From contig DAOSUP010000008.1 of NCBI GenBank assembly GCA_035378845.1, positions 1-64,000 on the forward strand: a stretch of 64,000 bases of DNA, written 5' to 3'. The notes beneath the pieces are model-generated. The model was not told the origin of the DNA. It ran no database searches and saw only the letters and a list, made by a program, of their open reading frames with translations. This stretch comes from JAKOUL01 sp035378845. GTDB lineage: Bacteria > Dictyoglomota > Dictyoglomia > Dictyoglomales > Dictyoglomaceae. The translations under genes were made by a program, and so were the position numbers. Positions 8,270 to 17,527 of the stretch are shown here, piece by piece (position 1 is the first letter of the stretch; every line of letters begins with the position of its first letter).

Positions 8270-9022
8270 TTATAAATAAATCATCTTTCGTGTCATTCCA
8301 CCATCTACAATAAAATGTGCTCCTGTAATAAAAGATGCCTTATCAGAGACCAAAAATAAAATCAAATTTGCGATATCCTCGGGTTTCCCCACTCTACCTA
8401 CAGGATGCTGCTTATGATCAAGCTCTGTAAGCTCTGGCTCTTTTCTTAATGATCTCTTTTTCCATTCGCTTACCTCAATCCAACCAGGACTTATACAATT
8501 CACCCTAACATCAGGTCCAAGACTAATAGCAAGCGCATGACTTAAAGCATATATCCCTCCTTTTGAGGTGGAATATGCTTCAGTATTAGGCTCGGACATA
8601 AAAGCTCTGGTAGAAGAGATATTTATAATTACTCCATTCTCTTTTTTTAAATATGGATATGCATATTTAGTACAAAGAAAAGCCCCTGTAAGGTTAACTG
8701 AGAGTATCTTATTCCACTCCTCTAAGGTAAGTTCTGATATATGTTTATTTATGGCAATTCCTGCATTATTTACTAAAATATCCAATCTACCAAATATTCT
8801 CATGGTTTCTTCTATCATGTTTTTAACCATATTCTCATCTGCCACATCAGTTTTTATAAATTTTACATTTCCAATTGGCAAGAATTCTTCTTCCGTCTCT
8901 CTTCCTGCCTCTTCATCTATATCTGCAATAACTACAGAAATACCACTCTCTAAAAATTTTTTAGTGGTAGCTTTTCCTATTCCTTGAGCTCCTCCAGTAA
9001 CAATTGCAAGTTTCTTTAACAA
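8270..9022 (-). CDS. Short-chain dehydrogenase/reductase (SDR family)
   Basis: NAD(P)-dependent oxidoreductase of the classical SDR type, 250 residues. It shows the nucleotide-binding TGGAQGIGK at residues 9-17, the NNAG motif, a catalytic serine in ISSTRA, and the catalytic YSTSK (Tyr-x-x-x-Lys). The C-terminus ends in the common GAHFIVDGGMT motif. Asp after the second beta strand (VVIADIDEE) suggests NAD preference. It lies 28 bases downstream of the URO-D-like gene, behind the alpha-glucuronidase gene. A role in converting a sugar or uronic acid released from xylan is possible but is inference. Confidence 0.88.
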   Translation of the reverse strand: MLKKLAIVTGGAQGIGKATTKKFLESGISVVIADIDEEAGRETEEEFLPIGNVKFIKTDVADENMVKNMIEETMRIFGRLDILVNNAGIAINKHISELTLEEWNKILSVNLTGAFLCTKYAYPYLKKENGVIINISSTRAFMSEPNTEAYSTSKGGIYALSHALAISLGPDVRVNCISPGWIEVSEWKKRSLRKEPELTELDHKQHPVGRVGKPEDIANLILFLVSDKASFITGAHFIVDGGMTRKMIYL

Positions 9023-9050
9023 ATAAATCTACCTCCAGCACCTCTAATCA

Positions 9051-10100
9051 TTAAAATTTCCAATTTTTAGCAGTTTCAATAAGTGCTCTAATATTCTTTT
9101 CAGGAGTTCCAGGTGATACTCCACCACCTGCAGAAAGGAGAAGACCTTTATTTTTTCCAAAATCCTTTAAAATACTTTCTACACTCTTTCTAACATCATC
9201 CTCGGTACCTTTCACAAGCACATCCAAAGGAGGTACATTCCCCATCAAACAAATCTTACCTTGAGTTACCTTATATACTTCTTTTATATTTTGAAGATGA
9301 GTAAAGTTAAATATATTTATACCTAATTCAGGAAGATATTTATAATAAACAGCATTATTTGTATCATTATGATAAATTTTTACAGGAAAATCAAATGAAG
9401 AAAAGATCTTTTTCAATGCAGAATGAGCAAATTCTAAATAATCCTCTTCTGAGAAGAAACCAATTATGTCATCTAACAAAATAATGCCTTCCACATCTTG
9501 AAGCACCTCAGTTTGAGCAGTGATCCAGTCAATAGCTAACTTTGTTGTAATTTCAATTAATCTCTTTGCCTCGTCAGGATACATCTTTACTGCAATTAAA
9601 AATTCTGTAACTCCCATAATGTGAGAAGCAATAGCAAAAGGACCACGTGCAGCAACAATCTTTATTTTTTCTCCCATCTTATTAATCTTAGGTTCCACAT
9701 ATTTATAGAATTCTAAAACCAATGGCATCAAACCATCTGTTTTAGGATTTGGAACTTTATTCTTCTTAAGAAAGTCTGGCAGATCATCTGCAGACTCAAT
9801 AATAGGCTGAATATTAGGAGTAGAATTATCACTGAAAACTATCTTAGAACCAAAACCAGAAGGTTCTTGCGCCATTCCAAGCTCTACCCAGTAATCGGGT
9901 ATAAAAATCACCTCTGGAAATCTTTTCTTTATTTCCTTATAAGCCTCAAGCCAAACTTCTGGAATCACGTAAAATTGAAGATGAGAAATGCCTAAAAAAC
10001 CTGGTATCCAAGGACTATCTACAATAAGAGCAATAGGAACTTCACTCTGTTCCTTTAGATTTGCACTATCAAGTAAAACCTGCCATTCCTTATCATTCAT
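9051..10100 (-). CDS. Uroporphyrinogen decarboxylase-superfamily protein (methyltransferase-like), altered metal motif
   Basis: 349-residue protein with the URO-D/MtaA-like TIM-barrel pattern: an N-terminal VPIALIVDSPWIPGF block, a central VAARGPFAIASHIMGV block, and a C-terminal LLSAGGGVSPGTPEKNI block. Corrinoid methyltransferases of this superfamily bind zinc through an HxC...C motif. Here the first part reads YHND and the glycine-rich end has Ala-Gly where the cysteine is expected, so the classic zinc site is absent. It is therefore unlikely to be HemE. It sits between the GH67 alpha-glucuronidase and an SDR. A role with the methyl ether of 4-O-methylglucuronate is a speculative possibility. 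Confidence 0.75.
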   Translation of the reverse strand: MNDKEWQVLLDSANLKEQSEVPIALIVDSPWIPGFLGISHLQFYVIPEVWLEAYKEIKKRFPEVIFIPDYWVELGMAQEPSGFGSKIVFSDNSTPNIQPIIESADDLPDFLKKNKVPNPKTDGLMPLVLEFYKYVEPKINKMGEKIKIVAARGPFAIASHIMGVTEFLIAVKMYPDEAKRLIEITTKLAIDWITAQTEVLQDVEGIILLDDIIGFFSEEDYLEFAHSALKKIFSSFDFPVKIYHNDTNNAVYYKYLPELGINIFNFTHLQNIKEVYKVTQGKICLMGNVPPLDVLVKGTEDDVRKSVESILKDFGKNKGLLLSAGGGVSPGTPEKNIRALIETAKNWKF

Positions 10101-10119
10101 TCAAAGCTTCCTCCTCTAT

Positions 10120-12180
10120 TTATGGATATATTTTCCTTCCCTTTTCATCTGGAATACCAGTCTTTCTAAAAAAGTAGGTATTAATTACATCTCTCCACTC
10201 TTTTGCATCTTCCATCTGTTTATTTAGTCTTTCAAGGACTCTTTCAAATATTTTACCATCAATCTTACCTTTTAACTCTATCCATTTTTCTCTAAGTTCT
10301 TCTGCTCCTTCTACTCCTTCAAAATGAGAATCATAAATAAACTGCAAGAGAGTTTTCCCTGATTTTAGTTTAAAATTGTAGGGTATCCTATGAAAAAATA
10401 GTAGCAAATCTTCAGGACATTTTTCTATATCCTCATAAATTTTCTTCCAAGGAGAATGGTACTGCAAAGTATATCCAGTACCTTTTGAGGTTCTATCTAT
10501 ACCTATTGCCTCCCAGTTTGCCTTATGATAAGTCCCCCAATGAGAATACTCATAACCTTCTGGATTAGGACCATAATGGTATCCTGGATTAACCATCCAT
10601 CCTAACCCTAATGGAGTAGTATAATTTTCATATATCCTATGAGATTTAAGAAGCATGAAAGAGATATTTTCAACAATTTTTTTATCATCACCAAAAGTTA
10701 ATTTTATCCAATCCTCTAATATTTTCTCTATTTTTTCATCAGGATTCCATGCTAACCTACCAAAGGTATAAAGGTTTGATTGAGCTAAATCATGCCCTGT
10801 CCAGTTAGGATCATCTCCTACATTAGAAATTCCAGCAAATCCATTGTTTTTTTTGTTAAAGACATTACCTTTAAGAATCTCTTTTACAGTAGATCCCTCT
10901 CCTTTTGCATAAGTATCAAAATCTAAAACCTCTTTCCATAAAGTACCCAGATAGCATAGATGTATTTGCTGACCTGTATACTCCTGAGTTATTTGAAGCT
11001 CAAGAATCTCGTTAGTATTTTCCAATCCTCCAAATAATGGAGACACAGGCTCTCGCACTTGAAAGTCCATAGGACCATACTTTATTTGTAGCAAAACATT
11101 CTCCTTAAATTTCCCATCTAAGGGCTTAAAATTTTCATAAGCTGCCTTAGCTCTATCCGTTTTTGTATCTCTCCAATCTTGCATACAATTATATACAAAG
11201 GCTCTCCAGATCACATAACCTCCAAAGGGTTCTAAAGCCTCTGCTAACATATTAGCCCCATCAGCATGGGTTCTTCCAAACATATGAGGACCTGGATTAA
11301 ACTCTGAGTCTGCTTTAACTACAAATCCTCCAAAATTAGGGATAACATTATAAATTCTTGAAACTTCCTCCTTCCACCATTCTGCAACTTTTCTATCTAA
11401 AGGATCTGCTGTCTTTAGTCCCCCAAAATAAATAGGAGAAGCAAAATTTATTGAAAGAAAGATTCTTATTCCATAACTACCAAACAACTTTGCAATCTGA
11501 GAAAACTTTTTAAGATAGTGCTCTTCTATAAATTCTACTTCTTTCTTCTTTACATTCACATTATTCAATACTATCCCATTAATACCTATAGAAGAAAGAA
11601 GTCTTGCATAATCTTTTGTCCTCTGATCAAAGATAATCTTGTTATCTCTAAAAAAAATTGATCTTCCTGCATAACCCCTTTCTACACTTCCATCTAAATT
11701 ATCCCAATGATTTATCATCCTAAATCTTGTTTGGGGATTTTCCACCATATCCATCTTATCCAAATCTTCTCCTAATCTTACAATTTCTATGAGTTTAAAA
11801 ATGGCATAAACTAAAGATCTTTCTGTTTTACCCGCTACTAACAAAACTTTACTCCCATTAAGATTTAAAGTCTTTATGATAAAACCTTCATCAAGAAGGG
11901 TTGATTCCCAAATTTGCACCTCTTTAAAAATACATTTAATATCTTCTATCTTCCCAATTAAGATATACTTAGGTACTTTAGAGATTTCTTTTAAAAATTT
12001 GGGTCTAAGGTTTAAAGATGAGATTGAAAACTCCTGAATTTCTTTCAAAGGAACCTTTAAGAGTTCAACTTTTCCTACCGGAACTATAAATTTAAACCAA
12101 TCTTTATATCTCTTTTTCTCTTCCTCCTCTAAACTTTTATAAGCAAGCCAGCACATCTCATAAGGTTTAGTTTCCTGCAA
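10120..12180 (-). CDS. aguA: Alpha-glucuronidase, glycoside hydrolase family 67
   Basis: Intracellular enzyme removing (4-O-methyl)glucuronic acid from the non-reducing end xylose of xylo-oligosaccharides. At 686 residues it has normal GH67 length and no signal peptide. Family catalytic residues are recognisable: Glu293 (DSEFNPGP), Asp372 (GPMDFQVREP) and Glu400 (ITQEYTG), matching the spacing reported for Cellvibrio GlcA67A (292, 365, 393). The start is a TTG at 12180 placed by GGAGG eight bases upstream. It follows the xylanase gene across a 14-bp hairpin, so it is likely read through at a lower level. It precedes the URO-D-like and SDR genes. Confidence 0.95.
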   Translation of the reverse strand: MQETKPYEMCWLAYKSLEEEEKKRYKDWFKFIVPVGKVELLKVPLKEIQEFSISSLNLRPKFLKEISKVPKYILIGKIEDIKCIFKEVQIWESTLLDEGFIIKTLNLNGSKVLLVAGKTERSLVYAIFKLIEIVRLGEDLDKMDMVENPQTRFRMINHWDNLDGSVERGYAGRSIFFRDNKIIFDQRTKDYARLLSSIGINGIVLNNVNVKKKEVEFIEEHYLKKFSQIAKLFGSYGIRIFLSINFASPIYFGGLKTADPLDRKVAEWWKEEVSRIYNVIPNFGGFVVKADSEFNPGPHMFGRTHADGANMLAEALEPFGGYVIWRAFVYNCMQDWRDTKTDRAKAAYENFKPLDGKFKENVLLQIKYGPMDFQVREPVSPLFGGLENTNEILELQITQEYTGQQIHLCYLGTLWKEVLDFDTYAKGEGSTVKEILKGNVFNKKNNGFAGISNVGDDPNWTGHDLAQSNLYTFGRLAWNPDEKIEKILEDWIKLTFGDDKKIVENISFMLLKSHRIYENYTTPLGLGWMVNPGYHYGPNPEGYEYSHWGTYHKANWEAIGIDRTSKGTGYTLQYHSPWKKIYEDIEKCPEDLLLFFHRIPYNFKLKSGKTLLQFIYDSHFEGVEGAEELREKWIELKGKIDGKIFERVLERLNKQMEDAKEWRDVINTYFFRKTGIPDEKGRKIYP

Positions 12181-12206
12181 ATTTTATGCCTCCTTTAAAT
12201 ATTTAA

Positions 12207-12240
12207 AAGAATCCCTCTGGAGAAATCCAGAGGGATTCTT
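12207..12240 (-). terminator. Hairpin terminator/attenuator after the xylanase gene
   Basis: A perfect 14-base inverted repeat (AAGAATCCCTCTGG, 12207-12220, pairing with 12227-12240) with a six-base loop lies 13 bases after the xylanase stop codon. On the minus strand it ends in four Ts. The short T tract suggests partial termination, leaving some transcript for the alpha-glucuronidase gene. Confidence 0.7.
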
Positions 12241-12252
12241 CTCTACATCTTC

Positions 12253-15200
12253 TTATTGGACTAATTCTAAATTACCAAATCTTCTTGTATCTCTCCAGTT
12301 ATCACCTATAGGATCGTTCCAAGTTAGAATATCCGTTCTTGTTCCTTTACTACCATTATTAACCTGTATATCAAATCCTATTACAACACCTGGAGATAAT
12401 TTTCTTGTCTTCATCTTTATACCCATCTCTACTGCAAATCCTATGACCTTATCTCCATCTTTAAGAATTCTTGCAGCAGATTGAATAAATTCTTTACTTG
12501 CGCCAGTACCAAAGCTCTGTAAGTTCTTGAAGTTTACCCTATATTGAGCATCATCAGGCTGGTAACTCATACTCTTTGCATTGTTCTCATCTATAAATAC
12601 TTCAAAGGAATCATGTTCCCAAGGATTTGCAGAAGCATCATCTAAGTCTGGATCCATAATCTCTGCATATACATAGATATGATCTTCATCCCACAGCATC
12701 CATGCTTTTCCTTTTGCTCCTTTCAAGCTTCCTGAAACAACTGTCTCAGTCTCTATAGGTTCTACCTGTTTGTACAGTTCATCCATCACTGCATCTATCA
12801 CCGGAGTTCCTTTCTTTGCTTGAGCAAGCTTTACTGCTTCTTCTAACTCTATAGTACCATATCGCACTGTATTCAAAGTTTGCTGATTGGAGGTATCACT
12901 CCAGCTTACTACTTTATCGCCATCAGCCACTGAAAAGTCAAATCCTAATTTACTACCTTTACCTATTGCCACACTATATATCTGAATCTCACACTCTACC
13001 ACATATCCATTATCAGTTTCTTTAACCACATAATTATTCAATGCTGGAGCAAAACTTGCTTCTACATTTCCATTTCTAAATATCTTAAAGTAGAGATCAT
13101 CCATCTGCAAATATGGAGATTTTGCATTATTCTGATCAATAAATATACTTACATTATCTTTATCGTCTTTTGTCTTATCATAGACCTCTGCGTAAATAAA
13201 TACTTTACTCATGTACCAAATTGGTTTAATAACTGCTATATCTTTTTCACCATCATTAACAACTATTGGCACTGCGGATTTGTAGCTTTTATCTTCCAAT
13301 CCATCTATTATTGCTTGACCACTTGCCATTTTTGCCTGTTGAGTAAGAGGAGGAAGTACATTAGGAGACACTAATGCCCAGTATGCAAATTTTGCCTGAT
13401 AATCTTTATCAAAGAGAAGTGGATAATTAGCTCTTCCTCTTCCCACAGTTAACCAAGAATAATCGTCTTTTAAGCCCCAGAAGGTTACATTGGTGACCAC
13501 CTTATTATATTTTTTTAACATATCAAAAACCTTCTTATACCTATATGCTTGTTTTATCGCTACATCTCTTGGTAAGATTGGATATTCATCTCCCGATCCA
13601 CTATATACACTCATATCAAGCTCAGTAATATGAATTTCAATACCAGGAATGGAGCTAAATAACTGTATGGTTCTTTCCATCTCTTCTACTTCAGGCCATG
13701 TTATATTTATGTGTCCCTGAATTCCTATCCCATGAATTGGTACTCCCTTTTCCTTTAACCCCTTGACTAAATTGTATATTAACTCACGTGTCTTTACATC
13801 TTCAGTGTTATAGTCATTATAGAAAAGTTTTGCATTGGGATCTGCTTCATGTGCCCAGATGAATGCTTTCTCTATATATTCTGGCCCTATAATCTCATAC
13901 CACTTAGATCTTCTATATCCATCAGGTTGTGAGGGATCTATAGCTTCATTTACCACATCCCATGCATATATCTTCCCTTTATATCTCCCTACTACTGTTT
14001 TTATATGATTTTCCAATCTCTTAAGAAGTACCTCTTTGCTTACTGGTTTTCCATCTTTATCTACAAAAAACCAATCTGGTGTTTGTTGATGCCACACTAA
14101 GGTATGCCCTCTCACTGCTATTCCATTCTCTTCTGCAAATTTTACATATGCATCAGCTCTGCTAAAATCAAACTCTCCTTCACGTGGCTGTAAAGCATCT
14201 GGTTTCATTTCATTCTCTGGGGTAATACTATTGAAGTGTTTTAGTACCATCTTTGACTCCATAGGATTTGCAAGCACCCTATAAGGTATAGCTACACCTA
14301 TCCTGAAATCTCCTTTAAATACATCTGCAAGAGAAGGAATTTCCAATTCAGGTTGTGCCTTTGTTACGGTTTTATCTATCACTTTAGCATCATCCACATA
14401 AAATTCTAAGGTAGTATTTGGAGACTCCAAATATAGAATAAGCTCTTCAACTTGTACATTAGATGGTACACTATAACCGCCTGAAAACTCTATCCATGTA
14501 TTATCTGGCACATTTTTTTGCCATATAATAGTATCGTATTTTGTTTGAGCGTCAGTATTATATTTCCTTTGCATAGTAAGGGTAACTTTTTGTGTTTCTC
14601 CAGTCTTCTGATATACCCACACAGATATATCGTAACTCTTTCCAGGCTCAAGTATCTTACTCACATCCAATTGAGCCCCATGCCAACCTTTAGTTCTTCC
14701 AGTAACAAATAAGGAATACTCTCCTATGTGAGCTACATCCTTTGATGGTATTACCTTTACATCATCTCCTCTTCCTTGCCAATTCTCTGTAGATCCACTT
14801 TCAAAAGTAGAGCTTACTATTGTACCAGGAATCTCTATCCTATTCGCTCCAAGAACCTGAACTTTATCCACATAGAAGTCAAATCCTGCTTCATTTGGAG
14901 ATACAATCATTATATTTAACTTTTCAAGAAATCCTGAGTATGTAAAATTCAATTTCCCTTTAATCTCTTTCCATACCTTAGGAACTACAACTGTCTCACC
15001 TATTATTTCAAACCTTTCTCCTGCCAAATCTTCTATGTGTGCAATTAGCTGGAATGGCTGTGGTCTCCCAGAGTTTTGATACACAAAGCATGATATCTCA
15101 TAGTCTATACCGCTCTCTACATTGTATGTTAAATCAATACTGCATCCATCCCAGGAAGATACCCTATTTCCAACCTTTAGAGCATACTTTCCATCATATG

Positions 15201-15366
15201 CTACATCACTAACGCTACTTAATTTAACCCTCTCACTGGTTCCAGAAGCTTCATCTAAAGAACCATTCTCAAAGCTATAAGTTATATAAAGATCCGCTGA
15301 ACCAAAACCCAACGACATAACAAAAAGCAAGATTAGAAGTATTGATAGAATAACATGTTTTTTCAT
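12253..15366 (-). CDS. Secreted endo-1,4-beta-xylanase, CBM-CBM-GH10-CBM9-CBM9
   Basis: Large extracellular xylanase of 1037 residues from the chosen start. A signal peptide (KKHVILSILLILLFVMSLGFG) comes first. Two carbohydrate-binding beta-sandwich domains of CBM22/CBM4-9 type follow (roughly 25-175 and 180-335). The GH10 barrel covers about 345-670, with acid/base Glu474 in WDVVNEAID and nucleophile Glu582 in HITELDMS. Two CBM9-like domains end the protein (about 675-860 and 865-1037). This architecture resembles Thermotoga XynA. The upstream GTG at 15378 lies in the GGGGGTG ribosome-binding sequence, so the ATG at 15366 is preferred. The last CBM9 in such enzymes binds reducing chain ends. 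Confidence 0.96.
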   Translation of the reverse strand: MKKHVILSILLILLFVMSLGFGSADLYITYSFENGSLDEASGTSERVKLSSVSDVAYDGKYALKVGNRVSSWDGCSIDLTYNVESGIDYEISCFVYQNSGRPQPFQLIAHIEDLAGERFEIIGETVVVPKVWKEIKGKLNFTYSGFLEKLNIMIVSPNEAGFDFYVDKVQVLGANRIEIPGTIVSSTFESGSTENWQGRGDDVKVIPSKDVAHIGEYSLFVTGRTKGWHGAQLDVSKILEPGKSYDISVWVYQKTGETQKVTLTMQRKYNTDAQTKYDTIIWQKNVPDNTWIEFSGGYSVPSNVQVEELILYLESPNTTLEFYVDDAKVIDKTVTKAQPELEIPSLADVFKGDFRIGVAIPYRVLANPMESKMVLKHFNSITPENEMKPDALQPREGEFDFSRADAYVKFAEENGIAVRGHTLVWHQQTPDWFFVDKDGKPVSKEVLLKRLENHIKTVVGRYKGKIYAWDVVNEAIDPSQPDGYRRSKWYEIIGPEYIEKAFIWAHEADPNAKLFYNDYNTEDVKTRELIYNLVKGLKEKGVPIHGIGIQGHINITWPEVEEMERTIQLFSSIPGIEIHITELDMSVYSGSGDEYPILPRDVAIKQAYRYKKVFDMLKKYNKVVTNVTFWGLKDDYSWLTVGRGRANYPLLFDKDYQAKFAYWALVSPNVLPPLTQQAKMASGQAIIDGLEDKSYKSAVPIVVNDGEKDIAVIKPIWYMSKVFIYAEVYDKTKDDKDNVSIFIDQNNAKSPYLQMDDLYFKIFRNGNVEASFAPALNNYVVKETDNGYVVECEIQIYSVAIGKGSKLGFDFSVADGDKVVSWSDTSNQQTLNTVRYGTIELEEAVKLAQAKKGTPVIDAVMDELYKQVEPIETETVVSGSLKGAKGKAWMLWDEDHIYVYAEIMDPDLDDASANPWEHDSFEVFIDENNAKSMSYQPDDAQYRVNFKNLQSFGTGASKEFIQSAARILKDGDKVIGFAVEMGIKMKTRKLSPGVVIGFDIQVNNGSKGTRTDILTWNDPIGDNWRDTRRFGNLELVQ

Positions 15367-15549
15367 ATTACTATACACCCCCTTTTAAACTTTTATAATA
15401 TTTTATCAAGAAAAAAATGTTTGTGCAAATGTTTCTATATAGTACATTTTACAGAATAACTTATAGGATTTTCTAATCTATGCATCTTCTTTAAAAAGTA
15501 GTAAAATATACCAGATAAAAAAATTTAATAATTAAGGAGAGGTTAAAAA
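15367..15549. other. Divergent promoter region, xylanase / diiron MBL-fold gene
   Basis: This is 183 AT-rich bases between divergent genes. On the minus strand TATTATAAA-like sequence near 15391-15400 could serve as a -10 for the xylanase gene. A direct repeat AAATGTTT-GTGC-AAATGTTT (about 15416-15435) lies just upstream and might bind a regulator. The plus-strand gene has the ribosome-binding site AAGGAGAGG at 15535-15543. I see no confident promoter for it. Confidence 0.4.
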
Positions 15550-16665
15550 ATGCCACTAAAAGTGACCAAAGTTATGGAAGGACTATATATAATTAAGACC
15601 CCAGAATATCCATTTGATAGTAATAGCTATCTATTTAGTTTAGAAGACAGGAATGAAAAGATCAATCTTCTTATAGATCCTGTTCCACAGAAATATTTTA
15701 AAGACTTAATATCAACCTTAAAAGATCTGATTGTTAGTACAGAAAATTTAGACTTAATCTATGTTAACCATCAAGATCCTGATGTTACTTCCTCTCTTGC
15801 ACCTTTAATGGATACGAGCAAGAATTCCTTACTTATAACCTCGGAAGATACATGGAGACTTATTAACTTTTATGGACTTCCAAGAGAAAGATTCCAAGCT
15901 ATTGAATACCTTCCTAATAGAAAGGTAACACTAAAAACAGAACACACATTAGAATTCATTCACACTCCTTTCTGTCATTTCAGAGGAGCATGGATGCTCT
16001 TTTCACCTGATAAGAAGATACTCTTCTCTGGAGACTTGTTAGGAGGTTTGTCTACAAAAGAGAGAGATGGAATATATGCTACTCAAGATTCTTGGGATGG
16101 AATAAAGCTTTTTCATGAGATATATATGCCATCAAAAGAAGCTCTTAAATTAGCAGTAGATAAGATAGGGAGACTTGTACCTCTCCCAGATATGATATTA
16201 CCTCAGCACGGTGACATCATAAGAAAAGATCTTATTTTAGACTTCCTCGCTAAACTAAATGATTTAGATGTAGGACTTGAGATTATTAAAAGGTATGAAA
16301 GAGATCAGCAGTCTTATCTATATGCCTTCAATGAGATCCTTCAAAATCTAAAAAATATCTCTAAGGATAAAGATAAACTGATGGGAAAAATAAGGGAAAT
16401 AAATTCCTCCCCTTTCTTTCCAGAGCTTATACATTTTGAAAATGGAGTAGCCACAGAGTTCAGGATCCATCCTAAATCAGCTATTGAACTTCTATATGAT
16501 AAATTCGTAGAAGATCTTTCTCCCGAGGAAAAGGAAAGTATAAAAATAGATATAACAAAGACCTTAAGAAAATATAACTTAGAGGTTCCAGATGGAATTA
16601 TTGAGGAAAAACAAAGAACCTTTGAAAGTCCTTTTAGAAGAATATTTAAGATATTTCAGAGGTGA
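15550..16665 (+). CDS. Metallo-beta-lactamase-fold diiron protein (flavodiiron/ODP-like, without flavodoxin domain)
   Basis: 371-residue cytoplasmic protein with the beta-lactamase-like fold seen in flavodiiron proteins. Metal-ligand candidates are His and Asp in VNHQDPDVTSS (near residue 76), His in HTPFCHFRGAW, Asp in LFSGDLLGG, and His in LPQHGDII. The HxDxDV form and the lack of a C-terminal flavodoxin domain resemble the oxygen-binding diiron proteins (ODP) of Thermotoga and spirochetes. The last 150 residues are helical and of unknown role. Probable function: O2 or NO sensing or reduction in an anaerobe. It overlaps no gene, and a zinc-ribbon gene follows four bases after its stop. Confidence 0.8.
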   Translation: MPLKVTKVMEGLYIIKTPEYPFDSNSYLFSLEDRNEKINLLIDPVPQKYFKDLISTLKDLIVSTENLDLIYVNHQDPDVTSSLAPLMDTSKNSLLITSEDTWRLINFYGLPRERFQAIEYLPNRKVTLKTEHTLEFIHTPFCHFRGAWMLFSPDKKILFSGDLLGGLSTKERDGIYATQDSWDGIKLFHEIYMPSKEALKLAVDKIGRLVPLPDMILPQHGDIIRKDLILDFLAKLNDLDVGLEIIKRYERDQQSYLYAFNEILQNLKNISKDKDKLMGKIREINSSPFFPELIHFENGVATEFRIHPKSAIELLYDKFVEDLSPEEKESIKIDITKTLRKYNLEVPDGIIEEKQRTFESPFRRIFKIFQR

Positions 16666-16669
16666 GATT

Positions 16670-16864
16670 ATGCCTATTTTTGAATATAGATGTGAAAATT
16701 GTGGAGAGAAATTTGAAAAGCTTATATATGGAAGTGAAGAATTAACTTGCCCCAAATGTGGAAGTAAGAATATAAAAAAACTTATTTCTTCGTTTGCTAC
16801 TTCAGGGATTGAATCAGGTTCTTGCTCTTCATGCTCAAGGAAAGATTGTGGCTCTTGCAAATAA
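16670..16864 (+). CDS. FmdB-type zinc ribbon protein
   Basis: Small, 64-residue protein. MPIFEYRCENCGEKFEKL followed by CPKCGSKN gives the two CxxC knuckles of the FmdB regulatory-domain family. The tail is cysteine-rich (SCSSCSRKDCGSCK), common in this family. An open frame extends upstream to 16592, but it overlaps the preceding gene. The ATG at 16670 has AGAGGTGA seven bases before it and starts the conserved MPxYEYxC motif. The function of these proteins is not established; they often sit beside metal or redox genes, here a diiron protein. Confidence 0.88.
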   Translation: MPIFEYRCENCGEKFEKLIYGSEELTCPKCGSKNIKKLISSFATSGIESGSCSSCSRKDCGSCK

Positions 16865-16882
16865 AGACATAGGACTTTTCTG

Positions 16883-17434
16883 TTAAGTTACTTCCTCTAA
16901 TGCTTTAACAAATAGGGTTGGAATTTCGTCTCCAATTCCAATAAAGTGTATTTCCCCAAAATTTTGGGGATTTTCTTTTATAAATTCTATTACTTTATTA
17001 ACAATTAACTTTGTTCCAAGCTCAGGAGGAAAGCCAAATATACCACAACTTATAGCAGGAATACTGATACTTTTTATATTCTCCTCTTTTGCTAACCCAA
17101 TAACACTCTCCACAGCTTTTTTAAGTTTATCAATTTCATTTCCCTCCCCCCATCTTGGTCCTACTGTATGTATCACATATTTAGCTTTTAAATTTCCACC
17201 TGAAGTAACCATTGATGATCCTACTGGAAGAGGACCATATTTTTCTACATATTCGTTACTTTCTTTTTGAATTATTTCTCCACCAGCCCTAACAATAGCA
17301 CCAGCAACTCCACCACCATGTTTAAGATAAGAATTAGCAGGATTTACTATTGCATCCACTTCTTCTTTAGTAATATCTCCCTTTACCACTTTAAGTTTTA
17401 CTCCACAAAAGTTTTTTTCTAATAAAACTTCCAT
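16883..17434 (-). CDS. Macrodomain protein (ADP-ribose/O-acetyl-ADP-ribose binding)
   Basis: 183-residue single macrodomain. The N-terminal VVKGDITKEEVDAIVNPAN and the glycine-rich HGGGVAGAIVRAGG motif are the ADP-ribose-binding loops of the MacroD/YmdB type. AISCGIFGFP is the third conserved loop. Expected activity is removal of ADP-ribose or deacetylation of O-acetyl-ADP-ribose. An upstream GTG at 17443 is immediately next to the AGGAG site, so the ATG at 17434, eight bases downstream of GGAG, is the better start. It is convergent with the zinc-ribbon gene, 18 bases apart, with no clear terminator between. Confidence 0.92.
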   Translation of the reverse strand: MEVLLEKNFCGVKLKVVKGDITKEEVDAIVNPANSYLKHGGGVAGAIVRAGGEIIQKESNEYVEKYGPLPVGSSMVTSGGNLKAKYVIHTVGPRWGEGNEIDKLKKAVESVIGLAKEENIKSISIPAISCGIFGFPPELGTKLIVNKVIEFIKENPQNFGEIHFIGIGDEIPTLFVKALEEVT

Positions 17435-17527
17435 GCCTCTCACTCCTATAAGATAAAATCTTTAAATATATTATACAAGCATTTTTTATTAGTTTTAGAT
17501 CCAAAAGAAGGAGAGGCATGGGAAATA

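Noticed and set aside
9051..10100. HemE (true uroporphyrinogen decarboxylase)
   Set aside because: The N-terminal HemE signature is not recognisable and the gene sits among xylan-degradation genes without other haem genes.
15416..15435. Direct repeats AAATGTTT as the start of a CRISPR array
   Set aside because: Only two eight-base units four bases apart are present; there are no spacers or further repeats.
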